A DNA stretch of 39,976 nt from an uncultured Lachnospiraceae bacterium (GTDB lineage Bacteria > Bacillota > Clostridia > Lachnospirales > Lachnospiraceae). The stretch spans positions 1 through 39,976 of the forward strand of contig CAJTPO010000043.1 in assembly GCA_910578115.1 (NCBI GenBank), read 5' to 3'. This document shows positions 25,498 through 34,376 of the stretch, in pieces. The notes beneath the pieces are model-generated. The model was not told the DNA's origin. It saw nothing but the letters and a program-made list of their open reading frames with translations, and searched no databases. Positions within the stretch are counted from its first letter, which is position 1; each line of letters opens with the position of its first letter. A program made the translations under genes and the position numbers.

Positions 25498-25799
25498 TGC
25501 GGGCTGTAAAGTTCGTGAAATGAAATAATATAAAAGGACAGGAAAAGGTTGAAAAATAGTAAATTAAGCCAAAATTGGCAATAAGACACAAAAAACAGGC
25601 TCACATAGTGAACCTATTCTACGGTATTCCCACCTTTGAAAAGAGGCCACCTGCATATCAATACTTAACGGGTGGGTGCATCAGCCATTGATACCGGGAT
25701 GCCTAATTATTAGATTAACTATAACACAAAATGCTTGGCACGAAAACCCTTTTCATGGCGTTTTGTGCCTTGAGCGGAGCGAAAGGAATGGATATAAAC
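25498..25799 (+). ncRNA. Candidate structured RNA / leader between argJ and argB
   Basis: A 302-nt gap in an otherwise tight cluster, with many pairings: GCCAA/TTGGC near 25568; a TCAC/GTGA hairpin near 25600; CGGTAT (25622-25627) with ATACCG (25691-25696); CCCACC (25629-25634) with GGTGGG (25671-25676); TATCAAT (25656-25662) with ATTGATA (25687-25693); and GGCACGAAAAC (25737-25747) with GTTTTGTGCC (25760-25769). The first and third pairings share bases 25691-25693 and cannot coexist, and the second and third interleave, so a pseudoknot or switch is possible. I found no T-box core motif and cannot name a class. Confidence 0.45.
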
Positions 25800-26687
25800 A
25801 TGGAACAAAAAGAAATGGATAAGATACTGGGGAAGGCAGAGGTACTGATCGAAGCGCTTCCTTATATTCAGAAGTTTAACCGCAAGATCATTGTGGTAAA
25901 GTATGGCGGCAGCGCCATGAGTGACGAGGAACTGCAGCGCAACGTCATCAAGGACGTCACGCTGTTAAAGCTGGTAGGCTTCAAACCCATTATCGTGCAC
26001 GGCGGCGGCAAGGAGATCAGCCGCTGGGTGGGCAGGGTCGGCAAGGAAGCGCGGTTCGTGAACGGGCTGCGGGTGACTGACGAGGAGACCATGGAGATCG
26101 CGGAGATGGTTCTGAACAAAGTCAACAAGAATCTGGTGCGGATGGTGGAGGAGCTGGGCGTCAGGGCTGTAGGAATCAGCGGCAAGGATGCAGGGCTTTT
26201 GCAGTGTACGAAGAAGTGTCCGGACGGGGAGGACATCGGGTATGTGGGCGAGATCTGCGGTGTGGATCCGAAGGTGCTCTACGATTTGCTGGAGAAGGAT
26301 TTCCTGCCTATTGTGGCTCCCATCGGACTGGACCTGGAGTTTATGACCTACAATATCAATGCGGACGATGCGGCGTGCGCCATCGCCAGGGCGGTGGGGG
26401 CGGACAAGCTGGTCTTCCTGACGGATATAGAAGGACTTTATCGGGATATCAATGATAAGAGCAGTTTCATATCCAGACTGACGGCGTCGCAGGCGGACGA
26501 GCTGATCGGCAGCGGCTGTATCGGTGGCGGTATGCTGCCGAAGTTGAGTAACTGTACGGATGCCATCAGGGAGGGCGTTAACAGAGTCCACATTCTGGAT
26601 GGACGTATTGCGCACTGCCTGCTGCTGGAGATCTTTACCAACCAGGGGATCGGGACAGCCATCATCTCAGATGAGGATACGGTATAG
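25800..26687 (+). CDS. argB: Acetylglutamate kinase
   Basis: The product is 295 aa from ATG 25800, matching the family length. It phosphorylates N-acetylglutamate, the second step of arginine synthesis, and is often the arginine-inhibited step. Visible are KIIVVKYGGSAM (Lys of the phosphate-binding loop), IIVHGGGKEIS, the NINADDAACAIA segment and the C-terminal SGCIGGGMLPKLSNC. An in-frame ATG at 25788 with GGAG 8 nt upstream is an alternative start. The long upstream gap may hold a control RNA. Confidence 0.96.
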   Translation: MEQKEMDKILGKAEVLIEALPYIQKFNRKIIVVKYGGSAMSDEELQRNVIKDVTLLKLVGFKPIIVHGGGKEISRWVGRVGKEARFVNGLRVTDEETMEIAEMVLNKVNKNLVRMVEELGVRAVGISGKDAGLLQCTKKCPDGEDIGYVGEICGVDPKVLYDLLEKDFLPIVAPIGLDLEFMTYNINADDAACAIARAVGADKLVFLTDIEGLYRDINDKSSFISRLTASQADELIGSGCIGGGMLPKLSNCTDAIREGVNRVHILDGRIAHCLLLEIFTNQGIGTAIISDEDTV

Positions 26688-26831
26688 CGGGCAGGCGTCA
26701 GACAGAAGGAACGACAGGAAAGCCCGGTATCCGACCTGTCAGGGAAGGATACGGGAGCGGCAGGCAAGACAAAGAGAGCAGCAAAGACGCGGAAAAGACA
26801 GGCGCATGGAGCGTAGAAGAGGAAGAAGCGA

Positions 26832-28052
26832 ATGAGTACAACAATGCAGCAGTATATCGATGAGGCGGAGAAAGCCCTTTTACATACGTACAACCGTTAT
26901 CAGGTGGTATTTGAAAAGGGGGACGGTGTGTATCTGTATGATATGGATAGCAGGCGGTATCTGGATTTCGTGTCCGGTATCGCGGTGTTCGCTTTGGGGT
27001 ATCATAATGAAGAGTATAATGATGCTTTAAAGGAACAGATTGACAAGATCATCCATACTTCAAATTATTACTATAATCTGCCGGCCATCGAGGCGGCCAC
27101 AAAACTGAAGGAAGTTTCCGGCATGGACCGGGTATTTTTCACCAACAGCGGAGCGGAAGCTGTGGAGGGAGCGGTGAAGACGGCCAGGAAATATGCCTTT
27201 TTGAAGGATGGCAGGACGGATCATGAGATCATCGCCATGCATCATTCTTTTCACGGCAGAACTATGGGAGCGTTGTCGGTGACGGGGAATCCGCACTACA
27301 GGGAGGCCTTTGAGCCGATGATCGGACATATCCGTTTTGCCGATCTGAATGATTTCGACAGCGTGCTGGAGCAGGTGACGGACAGAACCTGTGCGATCCT
27401 TTTTGAGACGGTACAGGGGGAGGGCGGTATCTACCCGGCCACGGAAGACTTTATGCGCAGGGTACGGGACCTGTGTGACGAGCGGGATATCCTGCTGATG
27501 TTGGATGAGATCCAGTGCGGCATGGGCCGGACCGGAGCCATGTTTGCATGGCAGCGCTATGGTATTAAGCCGGATGTGATGACGGTGGCGAAGGCGCTTG
27601 GATGCGGTGTGCCGGTAGGAGCTTTTCTGATGACGGAAAAGGTGGGAACGCATTCTCTGGTGGCGGGTGACCACGGCAGCACTTATGGCGGCAATCCGTT
27701 AGCCTGTGCGGCAGTGAGTAAGGTGATCGACCTTTTTGAGAAGCAGAATGTACTTGCGAATGTGCAGGAAGTGGGTGTATATCTGGAAGCATGTCTTGAC
27801 AGTCTGGTGGAAGAGTTCGACTGTGTGAAGACGCGCCGGGGTGTGGGTCTGCTGCAGGGGCTTGTCTTTGACAGGCCTGTGGGAGAGATCATTAAGAAGG
27901 CTATGGACAGGGGACTGGTGCTGATCAATGCCGGATCGGATATTATCAGATTTGTACCGCCGCTGGTGATCACCAGGGAGCATGTAGATGATATGGTACA
28001 AATTCTACGGGAAAGTATACAGGATGATCTAAAGACTGCGACGATACGGTAG
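26832..28052 (+). CDS. argD: Acetylornithine aminotransferase
   Basis: The product is 406 aa, a class III PLP aminotransferase. It converts N-acetylglutamate semialdehyde to N-acetylornithine. The start of the cofactor site is FTNSGAEAVEGAVKTARKY, the PLP-stacking region is HHSFHGRT, the PLP-contacting Asp is in MLDEIQCGMGRTG, and the Schiff-base Lys is at about residue 252 in TVAKALGCGVPVGAF. GAGGAAG precedes ATG 26832. The 144-nt gap after argB is purine-rich and has no clear gene. argF, argG and argH are not in the window. Confidence 0.95.
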   Translation: MSTTMQQYIDEAEKALLHTYNRYQVVFEKGDGVYLYDMDSRRYLDFVSGIAVFALGYHNEEYNDALKEQIDKIIHTSNYYYNLPAIEAATKLKEVSGMDRVFFTNSGAEAVEGAVKTARKYAFLKDGRTDHEIIAMHHSFHGRTMGALSVTGNPHYREAFEPMIGHIRFADLNDFDSVLEQVTDRTCAILFETVQGEGGIYPATEDFMRRVRDLCDERDILLMLDEIQCGMGRTGAMFAWQRYGIKPDVMTVAKALGCGVPVGAFLMTEKVGTHSLVAGDHGSTYGGNPLACAAVSKVIDLFEKQNVLANVQEVGVYLEACLDSLVEEFDCVKTRRGVGLLQGLVFDRPVGEIIKKAMDRGLVLINAGSDIIRFVPPLVITREHVDDMVQILRESIQDDLKTATIR

Positions 28053-28088
28053 CGCGCAGCAGGAAGACAGTATAATAAGGAGATAGAA

Positions 28089-29636
28089 GTGATTTTGAGA
28101 AAAAGATTGATCACGATTCTGATCATTGCACTCTGTGCCGGTGGGGTATATGCCGCGGGGCATTTTGGACTGTCGATCCGGCAGACGGAGGATGTGGAGA
28201 CGGAGGAGGAATCTGTGTTTGGACACCGGGAGACGCTCTATCTATGGTATACGGATGAAGCGCTGACCGACTATTTGAGCAGCGTGGTGGTGGCTTACAG
28301 TGAATATCAGGATGAGGTGCGTGTGGTGCCGGTCTATACGGCAGGGCGGGAATATCTGGAAACTGTCAACCAGGCGTCTCTGCATACAGAGGAGGTACCG
28401 GATCTGTATATTGTCAGCAATGATTCTCTGGAGAAGGCGTATCTGGCGGGACTGGCGTCGGAAGTCAGAATGCCGGAGGGTGAGCTTCCCATGGAGCAGT
28501 GGTTTCCGGAGACGGCTGTGCGCTCGGTGACTTATAAAGACAGGCAGATTGCCTATCCGTTTTACTATGAGACCAGCTGTTTTTTGTATAATCTGACTTA
28601 TCTGGAAGATTGGGCCAGAGCGCAGATCGAGGCGCAGCAGGAGGAAGCGGAGGAGTCACCGGAGCAGGAAGAGGACGGACAGGCGTCAGAGACGGGAGCG
28701 GAAGAGGACAGCCAGGACCAGGTGGAAGACGGGAATCTGGCTGAGGTTTCAGGACAGACGGTAGCGGAGAGAGTCGAGCAGGCATTGCCGGCTACCATAG
28801 ATGATATTCGTACCTTTGCGGATGTATACGATGCGCCGGAACAGGTGGAAGCGGTTTTCAAATGGGATGTATCGGATATTTTCTATAATTATTTCTTCGT
28901 GGGTGATGCCATTGATGTGGGCGGAGCCAATGGTGACCGGGCAGATTCGATCCATATTTATAATGAAGATGCCATCAAGTGTTTGAGAGTTTACCAGGAC
29001 TTGAATCAATTCTTCTCGATCGATACGAAGGAGATCAGTTATGACAGTGTGCTGCAGGATTTCATGGATGGTAAGATCGTGTATACGGTGGCCACATCCG
29101 ATGCATTGTCAAAGATCGAGGCGGCAAAGACGGAAGGTGATTTTGTCTATGAATATGGAGTGTCCATGCTGCCTGATGTGAGTGAGGATCTGCAGTCTGC
29201 ATCGTTGTCCGTGACGCAGTGTGTGGTGGTCAACGGTTATTCCGTTAAGAAGGAAATGGCCAATGATTTTGCGGTATATTTGACAAAGTATGCTTCCGAG
29301 ATGCTTTTTGCAAGGACGGGGAAGCTTCCGGCGAGCGAGGCCGGGGATACTTATGCGGATGCGGACAGAGCGGCTTTCTGGCAGGAGTACCAGTATTCCA
29401 TACCGATGCCCAAGCTGGTGGAGACGAGCAATTTCTGGGTGGAACTGGAGATAGCGTTTGCCAGGATCTGGGAAGGTGAGGATGCCAACAATGCCTTGAA
29501 AACGCTGTCTGAAAAAATCATGGCACAGGTGACCGGGGGCGAGTATACGGAGCAGTATATTGATGTTCCGGAAGAAATACCGGAGGAGTATATAGATGAG
29601 GAAGTACCGGAGGAGGAAACGTCGGACGGAAACTGA
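28089..29636 (+). CDS. Orphan extracellular solute-binding protein (family 1-like)
   Basis: The product is 515 aa. A single N-terminal hydrophobic segment (about residues 6-24) has no lipobox Cys, so it is either a cleaved signal or a membrane anchor. The rest resembles sugar-type (family 1) solute-binding proteins: LYLWYTDEALTDYLSSVVVAY, VPDLYIVSNDSLEKAYLAG and a C-terminal lobe with helical segments. Two acidic low-complexity stretches are odd: a Glu/Gln-rich insert at about 180-225 and a Glu-rich tail. No permease or ATPase gene lies nearby, so it may be a sensor or wall-associated protein. The start is GTG, with AAGGAG 5 nt upstream. Confidence 0.75.
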   Translation: MILRKRLITILIIALCAGGVYAAGHFGLSIRQTEDVETEEESVFGHRETLYLWYTDEALTDYLSSVVVAYSEYQDEVRVVPVYTAGREYLETVNQASLHTEEVPDLYIVSNDSLEKAYLAGLASEVRMPEGELPMEQWFPETAVRSVTYKDRQIAYPFYYETSCFLYNLTYLEDWARAQIEAQQEEAEESPEQEEDGQASETGAEEDSQDQVEDGNLAEVSGQTVAERVEQALPATIDDIRTFADVYDAPEQVEAVFKWDVSDIFYNYFFVGDAIDVGGANGDRADSIHIYNEDAIKCLRVYQDLNQFFSIDTKEISYDSVLQDFMDGKIVYTVATSDALSKIEAAKTEGDFVYEYGVSMLPDVSEDLQSASLSVTQCVVVNGYSVKKEMANDFAVYLTKYASEMLFARTGKLPASEAGDTYADADRAAFWQEYQYSIPMPKLVETSNFWVELEIAFARIWEGEDANNALKTLSEKIMAQVTGGEYTEQYIDVPEEIPEEYIDEEVPEEETSDGN

Positions 29637-29694
29637 TGGTATGGACGGCAGCGGGCTTATAGCAGACAGGTATAATTGAACAGGAAATGGAAAC

Positions 29695-29729
29695 AATAAG
29701 ACAAAGCATGTTAAGGGCTTTGTCTTATT
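29695..29729 (+). terminator. Rho-independent terminator after the solute-binding protein gene
   Basis: AATAAGACAAAGC pairs perfectly with GCTTTGTCTTATT (13 bp, 9-nt loop), followed by TTATAGTTT. It separates the binding-protein gene from the DMT-type gene. Confidence 0.85.
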
Positions 29730-29755
29730 TTATAGTTTAAGAGGAGATAACTGTT

Positions 29756-30187
29756 ATGTTTGGGTTTCTGATCGCATTATTGTCGGGTGCGCTGATGAGT
29801 GTACAGGGGGTATTCAATACACAGGTGACGAAGACATCCAGTATCTGGGTGGCCAATGCTTTCGTACAGTTTACGGCACTTTTAGTCTGTCTGGCGGCAT
29901 GGCTTGTCACGGACAGATCGTCTTTTACGGCGTTATGGAAGGTGGAACCGAAGTATATGCTTCTCGGGGGTGCCATCGGTGCAGTCATCACGTATACGGT
30001 GATCAAGGGAATGGAGCTGTTAGGACCGGCCAGAGCCGTTATGATCATTGTGATATCGCAGTTAATTGTCGCGTATCTGATCGAGCTGTTTGGGCTGTTT
30101 GGTGTGGAAAAGCAGCCTCTTGAGGTGCGCAGACTGGTGGGAATGGGAGTAGCCATTGCCGGAATTGTGATTTTTAAGTGGACATAA
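29756..30187 (+). CDS. Small DMT-superfamily membrane protein (YdcZ/DUF606 type)
   Basis: The product is 143 aa with about five membrane helices, the half-size architecture of the DUF606/YdcZ branch of the drug/metabolite transporter superfamily. FGFLIALLSGALMSVQGVFN at the start and LGGAIGAVITYTVIKGMELLGPARA in the middle are typical; it ends in MGVAIAGIVIFKW. Such proteins probably work as dimers; the substrate is unknown. GAGGAG lies about 9 nt before ATG 29756. Confidence 0.85.
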   Translation: MFGFLIALLSGALMSVQGVFNTQVTKTSSIWVANAFVQFTALLVCLAAWLVTDRSSFTALWKVEPKYMLLGGAIGAVITYTVIKGMELLGPARAVMIIVISQLIVAYLIELFGLFGVEKQPLEVRRLVGMGVAIAGIVIFKWT

Positions 30188-30266
30188 GGAATAAATTACT
30201 TTACAATGAGAATACAGTGCATAGCGGGAACTTCTTTGCGGGCCTGCAGAGTCCGGAAAGGAATCT

Positions 30267-31058
30267 ATGTGTGAAGAGAATAAGAGAGCTGTATGTTTTG
30301 TATTGTCAGTCTGTATTGTTCTGGCGGGGGTGTTGTGTGGCTGTACCCGCAAAGAACAGCTGATACTGGATGCGGGAGATGGAGAGCGGCGTGTGCAGGA
30401 GGCCGGATGGACCGGAACAGCCGGGGCGGAGGAGGAAGATGCGGTGGATGCATCAGAAGGAGCCCGCTCAGGCAGGAATGTTCCGGAGGCGGAGGAACAG
30501 GACGGGGCTGATCCGTCTGAGCCGGATGGGGATGCTTTGATCTGTGTACATGTATGCGGGGCCGTGAGAAATGCCGGTGTCTATGAGATGCCGGCGGGCA
30601 GCAGGGTATTTGAGGCTGTGGAACTGGCCGGTGGCTTTACAGAAGAAGCGGATGAAAGTTATGTAAACCAGGCGCAGCAGCTGGCGGACGGCATCAAGCT
30701 GGTCATCCCCACCACAGAACAGGTATGTTTCCGGCAGGAGGGTGCGGCAGGCGACGAGAGTGAGGTCGATACTGCCGGACAGGCAGAAGCAAATCCGGCG
30801 GCAGAGTACGGCGTGCTCGACGGGCAGGAGGAGATTTTGGATGATACGGCACCTTCTGCGGACGGGAAGATCAATATCAATACGGCTACCAAAGAGCAGT
30901 TATGTGAGATTCCGGGCATCGGTGCGACAAGAGCGGCTGCAATTGAAGCTTACAGGCAGCAGGCCGGCAGCTTTGCATCCATAGAGGATATCATGAAGGT
31001 GAGTGGGATCAAGGAAGGAACCTATGCAAAAATCAAGGATTATATAAAAGTAAAGTAG
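30267..31058 (+). CDS. comEA: ComEA-like DNA-binding protein, lipoprotein form
   Basis: The product is 263 aa. The signal peptide ends in VLCGC, a plausible lipobox, so it may be lipid-anchored rather than held by a membrane helix as in Bacillus ComEA. An acidic linker (about 30-85) precedes an SLBB domain (ICVHVCGAVRNAGVYEMPAGSRVFEAVELAGGF). A second acidic linker leads to two helix-hairpin-helix motifs at the C-terminus (INTATKEQLCEIPGIGATRA, IEDIMKVSGIKEGTYAKI). ComEA receives double-stranded DNA outside the cell for transformation. comEC lies about 3.3 kb downstream. AAAGGA sits close upstream of the start, so the start is slightly uncertain. Confidence 0.9.
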   Translation: MCEENKRAVCFVLSVCIVLAGVLCGCTRKEQLILDAGDGERRVQEAGWTGTAGAEEEDAVDASEGARSGRNVPEAEEQDGADPSEPDGDALICVHVCGAVRNAGVYEMPAGSRVFEAVELAGGFTEEADESYVNQAQQLADGIKLVIPTTEQVCFRQEGAAGDESEVDTAGQAEANPAAEYGVLDGQEEILDDTAPSADGKININTATKEQLCEIPGIGATRAAAIEAYRQQAGSFASIEDIMKVSGIKEGTYAKIKDYIKVK

Positions 31059-31073
31059 AGGAATGGGACGGGA

Positions 31074-31760
31074 ATGGGACAGAAAGTATTAGTGGTTGAT
31101 GATGAAAAATTGATCGTGAAAGGAATACGTTTCAGTCTGGAACAGGACGGTATGGAGGTGGATTGTGCCTATGACGGTGAGGAAGCGCTGGAATTGGCAC
31201 GGAACAATACATATGATATGGTGCTGCTGGACGTGATGCTGCCTAAGATGACAGGATTTGAAGTGTGCCAGCAGATCCGTGAATTTTCCAATGTTCCTAT
31301 AGTTATGTTGACTGCCAAGGGCGAGGATATGGATAAGATCCTGGGTCTCGAGTATGGAGCTGACGACTATATCACCAAACCATTCAATATTCTGGAAGTC
31401 AAGGCAAGGATTAAGGCGATCATGCGCAGGACTGCCCGTGGCAATGAAACAAGAGATGCGGGTAAGGTCGTGGAGAAGGGCGGTATGCGCCTGGTTTGTG
31501 ACAGCAGAAGAGTCTATATTGACGGTAAAGAGATTAATCTGACAGCCAAGGAGTTTGAAGTGCTGGAACTTCTGATGAAAAATCAGGGGAAGGTATACAG
31601 CAGGGAGAATCTGCTGAAACTCGTGTGGGGGAATGATTATCCGGGAGATGTCAGAACTGTGGACGTACATATCAGAAGGCTGAGAGAGAAGATCGAAAAT
31701 GTTCCCGGCGATCCGGTTTATGTACGTACTAAGTGGGGTGTAGGATACTATTTTGCTTAA
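31074..31760 (+). CDS. OmpR-family response regulator
   Basis: The product is 228 aa. The receiver domain has the acidic pair in VVDDEK, the phosphorylated Asp at about residue 53 (LLDVMLPKMTGFE), and the conserved LTAKGED and YITKPF. A winged-helix DNA-binding domain follows (LTAKEFEVLELLMKNQGKV, VRTVDVHIRRLREKIE, TKWGVGYYF). It overlaps the histidine kinase gene by 8 nt, so the pair is translationally coupled. The regulon is not visible, but the next genes (GerMN lipoprotein and ComEC) may be linked. Confidence 0.95.
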   Translation: MGQKVLVVDDEKLIVKGIRFSLEQDGMEVDCAYDGEEALELARNNTYDMVLLDVMLPKMTGFEVCQQIREFSNVPIVMLTAKGEDMDKILGLEYGADDYITKPFNILEVKARIKAIMRRTARGNETRDAGKVVEKGGMRLVCDSRRVYIDGKEINLTAKEFEVLELLMKNQGKVYSRENLLKLVWGNDYPGDVRTVDVHIRRLREKIENVPGDPVYVRTKWGVGYYFA

Positions 31761-33225
31761 AGATAAACTGCGTAATATTAAAATTCTAAGAAGTCTGAAG
31801 TCAAGAATCTTTCTGATCCTGCTTATCGTAGGGCTGGTACCCTGTATCAGTATGCGATATGCGATCCTGCAGAATTATGAGCAGCGTGCCGTCAATGTGA
31901 AGATCTCGGATGTTTCCACGCAGCTTCGGATTCTGGCAAATCACCTGATAACTTATCATTATCTGCAGGACACTTCTTCCGAAGTGATCAATGCTGAGCT
32001 GGACCAGCTGTCCGGTCTCTATGACGGACGGGTGCTGGTGATTAATAATGACCTGAGGGTCGTCAAGGACACGTACGGCATCAGCGAGAATAAAACGATC
32101 ATTTCGGAGGAAGTGGTGCGCTGCATCAAGGGGGAGAACACAAGCCGGTATGACAAGAACAATGGTTATGTGGAGATGACGGTTCCCATTACGGAGACGG
32201 TGACGCTGGATGATGACAAGACGGAGGCGGCAGAGAGAAAGGAGATCGTCCGCGGTGTCATGCTGGTGAGCGCTTCTACCGATACGATCGGAGCTACCCT
32301 GGAGATACTCAGCCGGAAAGCGCTGCTTGTGGAGGTCATTGTGATGCTGGCTATTGTGCTGGTTTCGATCCTGGCCGCGAAGGGGCTGTTTAAGCCTTTT
32401 GAGAAGATAACGGAGGCGCTCAACCAGGCGCAGGAGGGTTACACCGATGATCCGATCTCCGTAACGGACTGCCTGGAGACTGAACGCATCGGAGACGCTT
32501 TTAACCGGGTGCTGGGCAGAATGAAGATGTTGGATACCTCCAGACAGGAATTCGTTTCCAATGTGTCCCATGAGCTGAGAACACCCATCACCTCCATGAA
32601 GGTACTGGCGGATTCCCTGATCAGTCAGAAAGATGTGCCGATTGAGCTTTATCAGGAATTTATGGCGGATATCGCAGAGGAGATCGAGCGGGAGGATAAG
32701 ATTATTACGGATCTTCTTTCTCTTGTGAAGATGGACAGAACATCGGCGGATCTGAATATTTCCGAGGTGGATATTGATGCACTGGTGGAATTGATCATGC
32801 GCAGACTGCGGCCGATTGCACAGAAGCGGGATGTGGAAGTGGTGTATGAGAGTGTCAGGCCTGTCACGGCAGCTGTGGACGAGGTGAAACTGACGCTGGT
32901 CATCTCTAATCTTGTGGAGAATGCGATCAAGTATAATAAGGAGCACGGCTGGGTGAAGGTGAAACTGGATGCCGATCACCAGTATTTTACGGTGGAGGTG
33001 GCGGACTCGGGCGTAGGTATCCCGCAGGATTGTCTGGAGCATATCTACGAGCGCTTTTATCGTGTGGATAAATCACGCTCCAGAGAGATCGGCGGCACGG
33101 GACTGGGACTTGCCATCACCCGAAGCGCGATCCTGATGCACAGAGGGACCATTAAGGCGGAGAGCATTGAGGGGCAGGGAACCGTATTTACGATCCGGAT
33201 CCCGTTAAAATATATTCCTGTCTGA
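31753..33225 (+). CDS. Membrane sensor histidine kinase
   Basis: The product is 490 aa. Two membrane helices (about residues 15-35 and 188-212) bracket an extracellular sensor region. A HAMP segment leads to the HisKA motif FVSNVSHELRTPITS, with the phosphorylated His at about residue 272. The ATP-binding domain has the N box LVENAIKYN, G1 DSGVGIP, F box YERFYRVDKSRS and G2 GGTGLGLAIT. The start is TTG inside the end of the response-regulator gene. The architecture is like WalK/PhoR-type kinases, but no PAS domain is evident. Its signal is unknown. Confidence 0.94.
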   Translation: MLKDKLRNIKILRSLKSRIFLILLIVGLVPCISMRYAILQNYEQRAVNVKISDVSTQLRILANHLITYHYLQDTSSEVINAELDQLSGLYDGRVLVINNDLRVVKDTYGISENKTIISEEVVRCIKGENTSRYDKNNGYVEMTVPITETVTLDDDKTEAAERKEIVRGVMLVSASTDTIGATLEILSRKALLVEVIVMLAIVLVSILAAKGLFKPFEKITEALNQAQEGYTDDPISVTDCLETERIGDAFNRVLGRMKMLDTSRQEFVSNVSHELRTPITSMKVLADSLISQKDVPIELYQEFMADIAEEIEREDKIITDLLSLVKMDRTSADLNISEVDIDALVELIMRRLRPIAQKRDVEVVYESVRPVTAAVDEVKLTLVISNLVENAIKYNKEHGWVKVKLDADHQYFTVEVADSGVGIPQDCLEHIYERFYRVDKSRSREIGGTGLGLAITRSAILMHRGTIKAESIEGQGTVFTIRIPLKYIPV

Positions 33226-33294
33226 ACTGTGTATTTATGACCTGATACAGGGAATTGTACAGCCTACAGGCATAGGAGAAGAAAAGAGCTATCG

Positions 33295-34248
33295 ATGAAT
33301 CGGAATATAAAAAGGGCAGTGACAGCCGGCATCTGTTTCCTCATGCTTCTGTGTGTGGCATGCGGCCAGGAAGTGCCGGAGGATGTGGGAAAAGTTTATA
33401 AGATCTATTATGTTAACAATGATGAGACGAATACGCTTACGAGGGAATATGACAGCATGACGGTCGATCCGGAGAAGCTGCTGCAGGAAATGTTAAAGAA
33501 GCTGGGGCAGATTCCGGATAAACTGGAGTACGAGGCTCCGTTGGCCAATGATTTCAATCTGCTGGGGTATGCGCTGGATAATGGACAGCTCACATTGAAT
33601 TTCGACGAACAGTATAAGGCGATGGACAAGATGAAAGAGATCTTGACCAGGGCGGCTATCGTCAGGACCGTGACGCAGATTCCGGAGATCAGTTATGTTT
33701 CCTTTACGGTACAGGGCGACCCGTTGGCAGACAGTAACGGCATGGCCATCGGAACGATGTCCGCGGATACGTTTATCGAAAATGCGGGCGACGAGATCAA
33801 TGCATACGAGAAAGTGAATCTCCGGCTCTATTATGCGAATGAGGATGGCACGGGGCTGATTGAGGAAAACCGCCGGAATGTGGTGTATAACAGTAATATT
33901 TCCCTTGAGAAACTGGTCGTAGAGCAGCTGGTTAAGGGGCCCATGGCACAGGGAGCATATCCGACGATCAATTCTTCGACGAAGGTGATCAGTGTTTCGG
34001 TGAAAGACGGAATATGTTATGTTAACTTTGGAAGTGATTTTTTGAACCAGCCTTACAATGTGAGTGCGGAAGTAACAATTTATTCCATTACCAATTCACT
34101 GGTGGAATTGTCCAATGTAAATAAGGTACAGATATCCATTGATGGAGAGACGGGTATTACGTACCGGGAGAAATTTAAGTTAAGTGAACTGTTCGAGCGG
34201 AATCTGGATCTTCTGGTAACGCCGGACAGCGGGCAGACTTCGCCGTGA
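33295..34248 (+). CDS. GerMN-domain lipoprotein
   Basis: The product is 317 aa. The signal peptide ends in a lipobox, VACG at residues 21-24. Two GerMN domains are seen (about 35-150 and 180-295): KIYYVNNDETNTLTREY and NLRLYYANEDGTGLIEENR open each, and LNFDEQYKAM and VNFGSDFLNQ are equivalent C-terminal strands. In Bacillus, GerM is a lipoprotein of sporulation and germination; in Clostridia such proteins commonly follow a two-component pair, as here. It is probably on the outer face of the membrane. The ribosome binding site is weak. Confidence 0.9.
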   Translation: MNRNIKRAVTAGICFLMLLCVACGQEVPEDVGKVYKIYYVNNDETNTLTREYDSMTVDPEKLLQEMLKKLGQIPDKLEYEAPLANDFNLLGYALDNGQLTLNFDEQYKAMDKMKEILTRAAIVRTVTQIPEISYVSFTVQGDPLADSNGMAIGTMSADTFIENAGDEINAYEKVNLRLYYANEDGTGLIEENRRNVVYNSNISLEKLVVEQLVKGPMAQGAYPTINSSTKVISVSVKDGICYVNFGSDFLNQPYNVSAEVTIYSITNSLVELSNVNKVQISIDGETGITYREKFKLSELFERNLDLLVTPDSGQTSP

Positions 34249-34321
34249 TGGAGTATGTGGGGCACCTATGGAACGTACGCTGCCTGAATCTGTGTGCGGC
34301 CCACAGAAGGTCTGCCACGGA

Positions 34322-34356
34322 GGCAGGTGCAGGAGAGCGGATCCTGTGAGCCTGCC
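34322..34356 (+). promoter_or_regulatory. Hairpin just before comEC
   Basis: GGCAGG (34322-34327) pairs with CCTGCC (34351-34356), and CAGGA (34330-34334) with TCCTG (34342-34346). The stem ends 8 nt before the AGGAGG of comEC, so it could tune comEC translation or attenuate read-through. Confidence 0.45.
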
Positions 34357-34376
34357 AATTGAACAGGAGGGATATA

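Noticed and set aside
25498..25799. T-box leader for argB
   Set aside because: The T-box antiterminator core (GGUGG followed by ACCGCG) is not present; GGTGGG at 25671 is not followed by it and no U-rich terminator precedes argB.
26560..26835. 91-codon frame bridging argB and argD, very Arg-rich
   Set aside because: Begins inside argB in another frame; the Arg richness reflects purine-rich DNA (AGG/CGG), not a basic protein gene.
31801..33042. 413-codon antisense frame opposite the histidine kinase gene
   Set aside because: The + strand has all kinase motifs in order; the antisense translation is His/Arg/Ile-rich with no domain and is a reading shadow.
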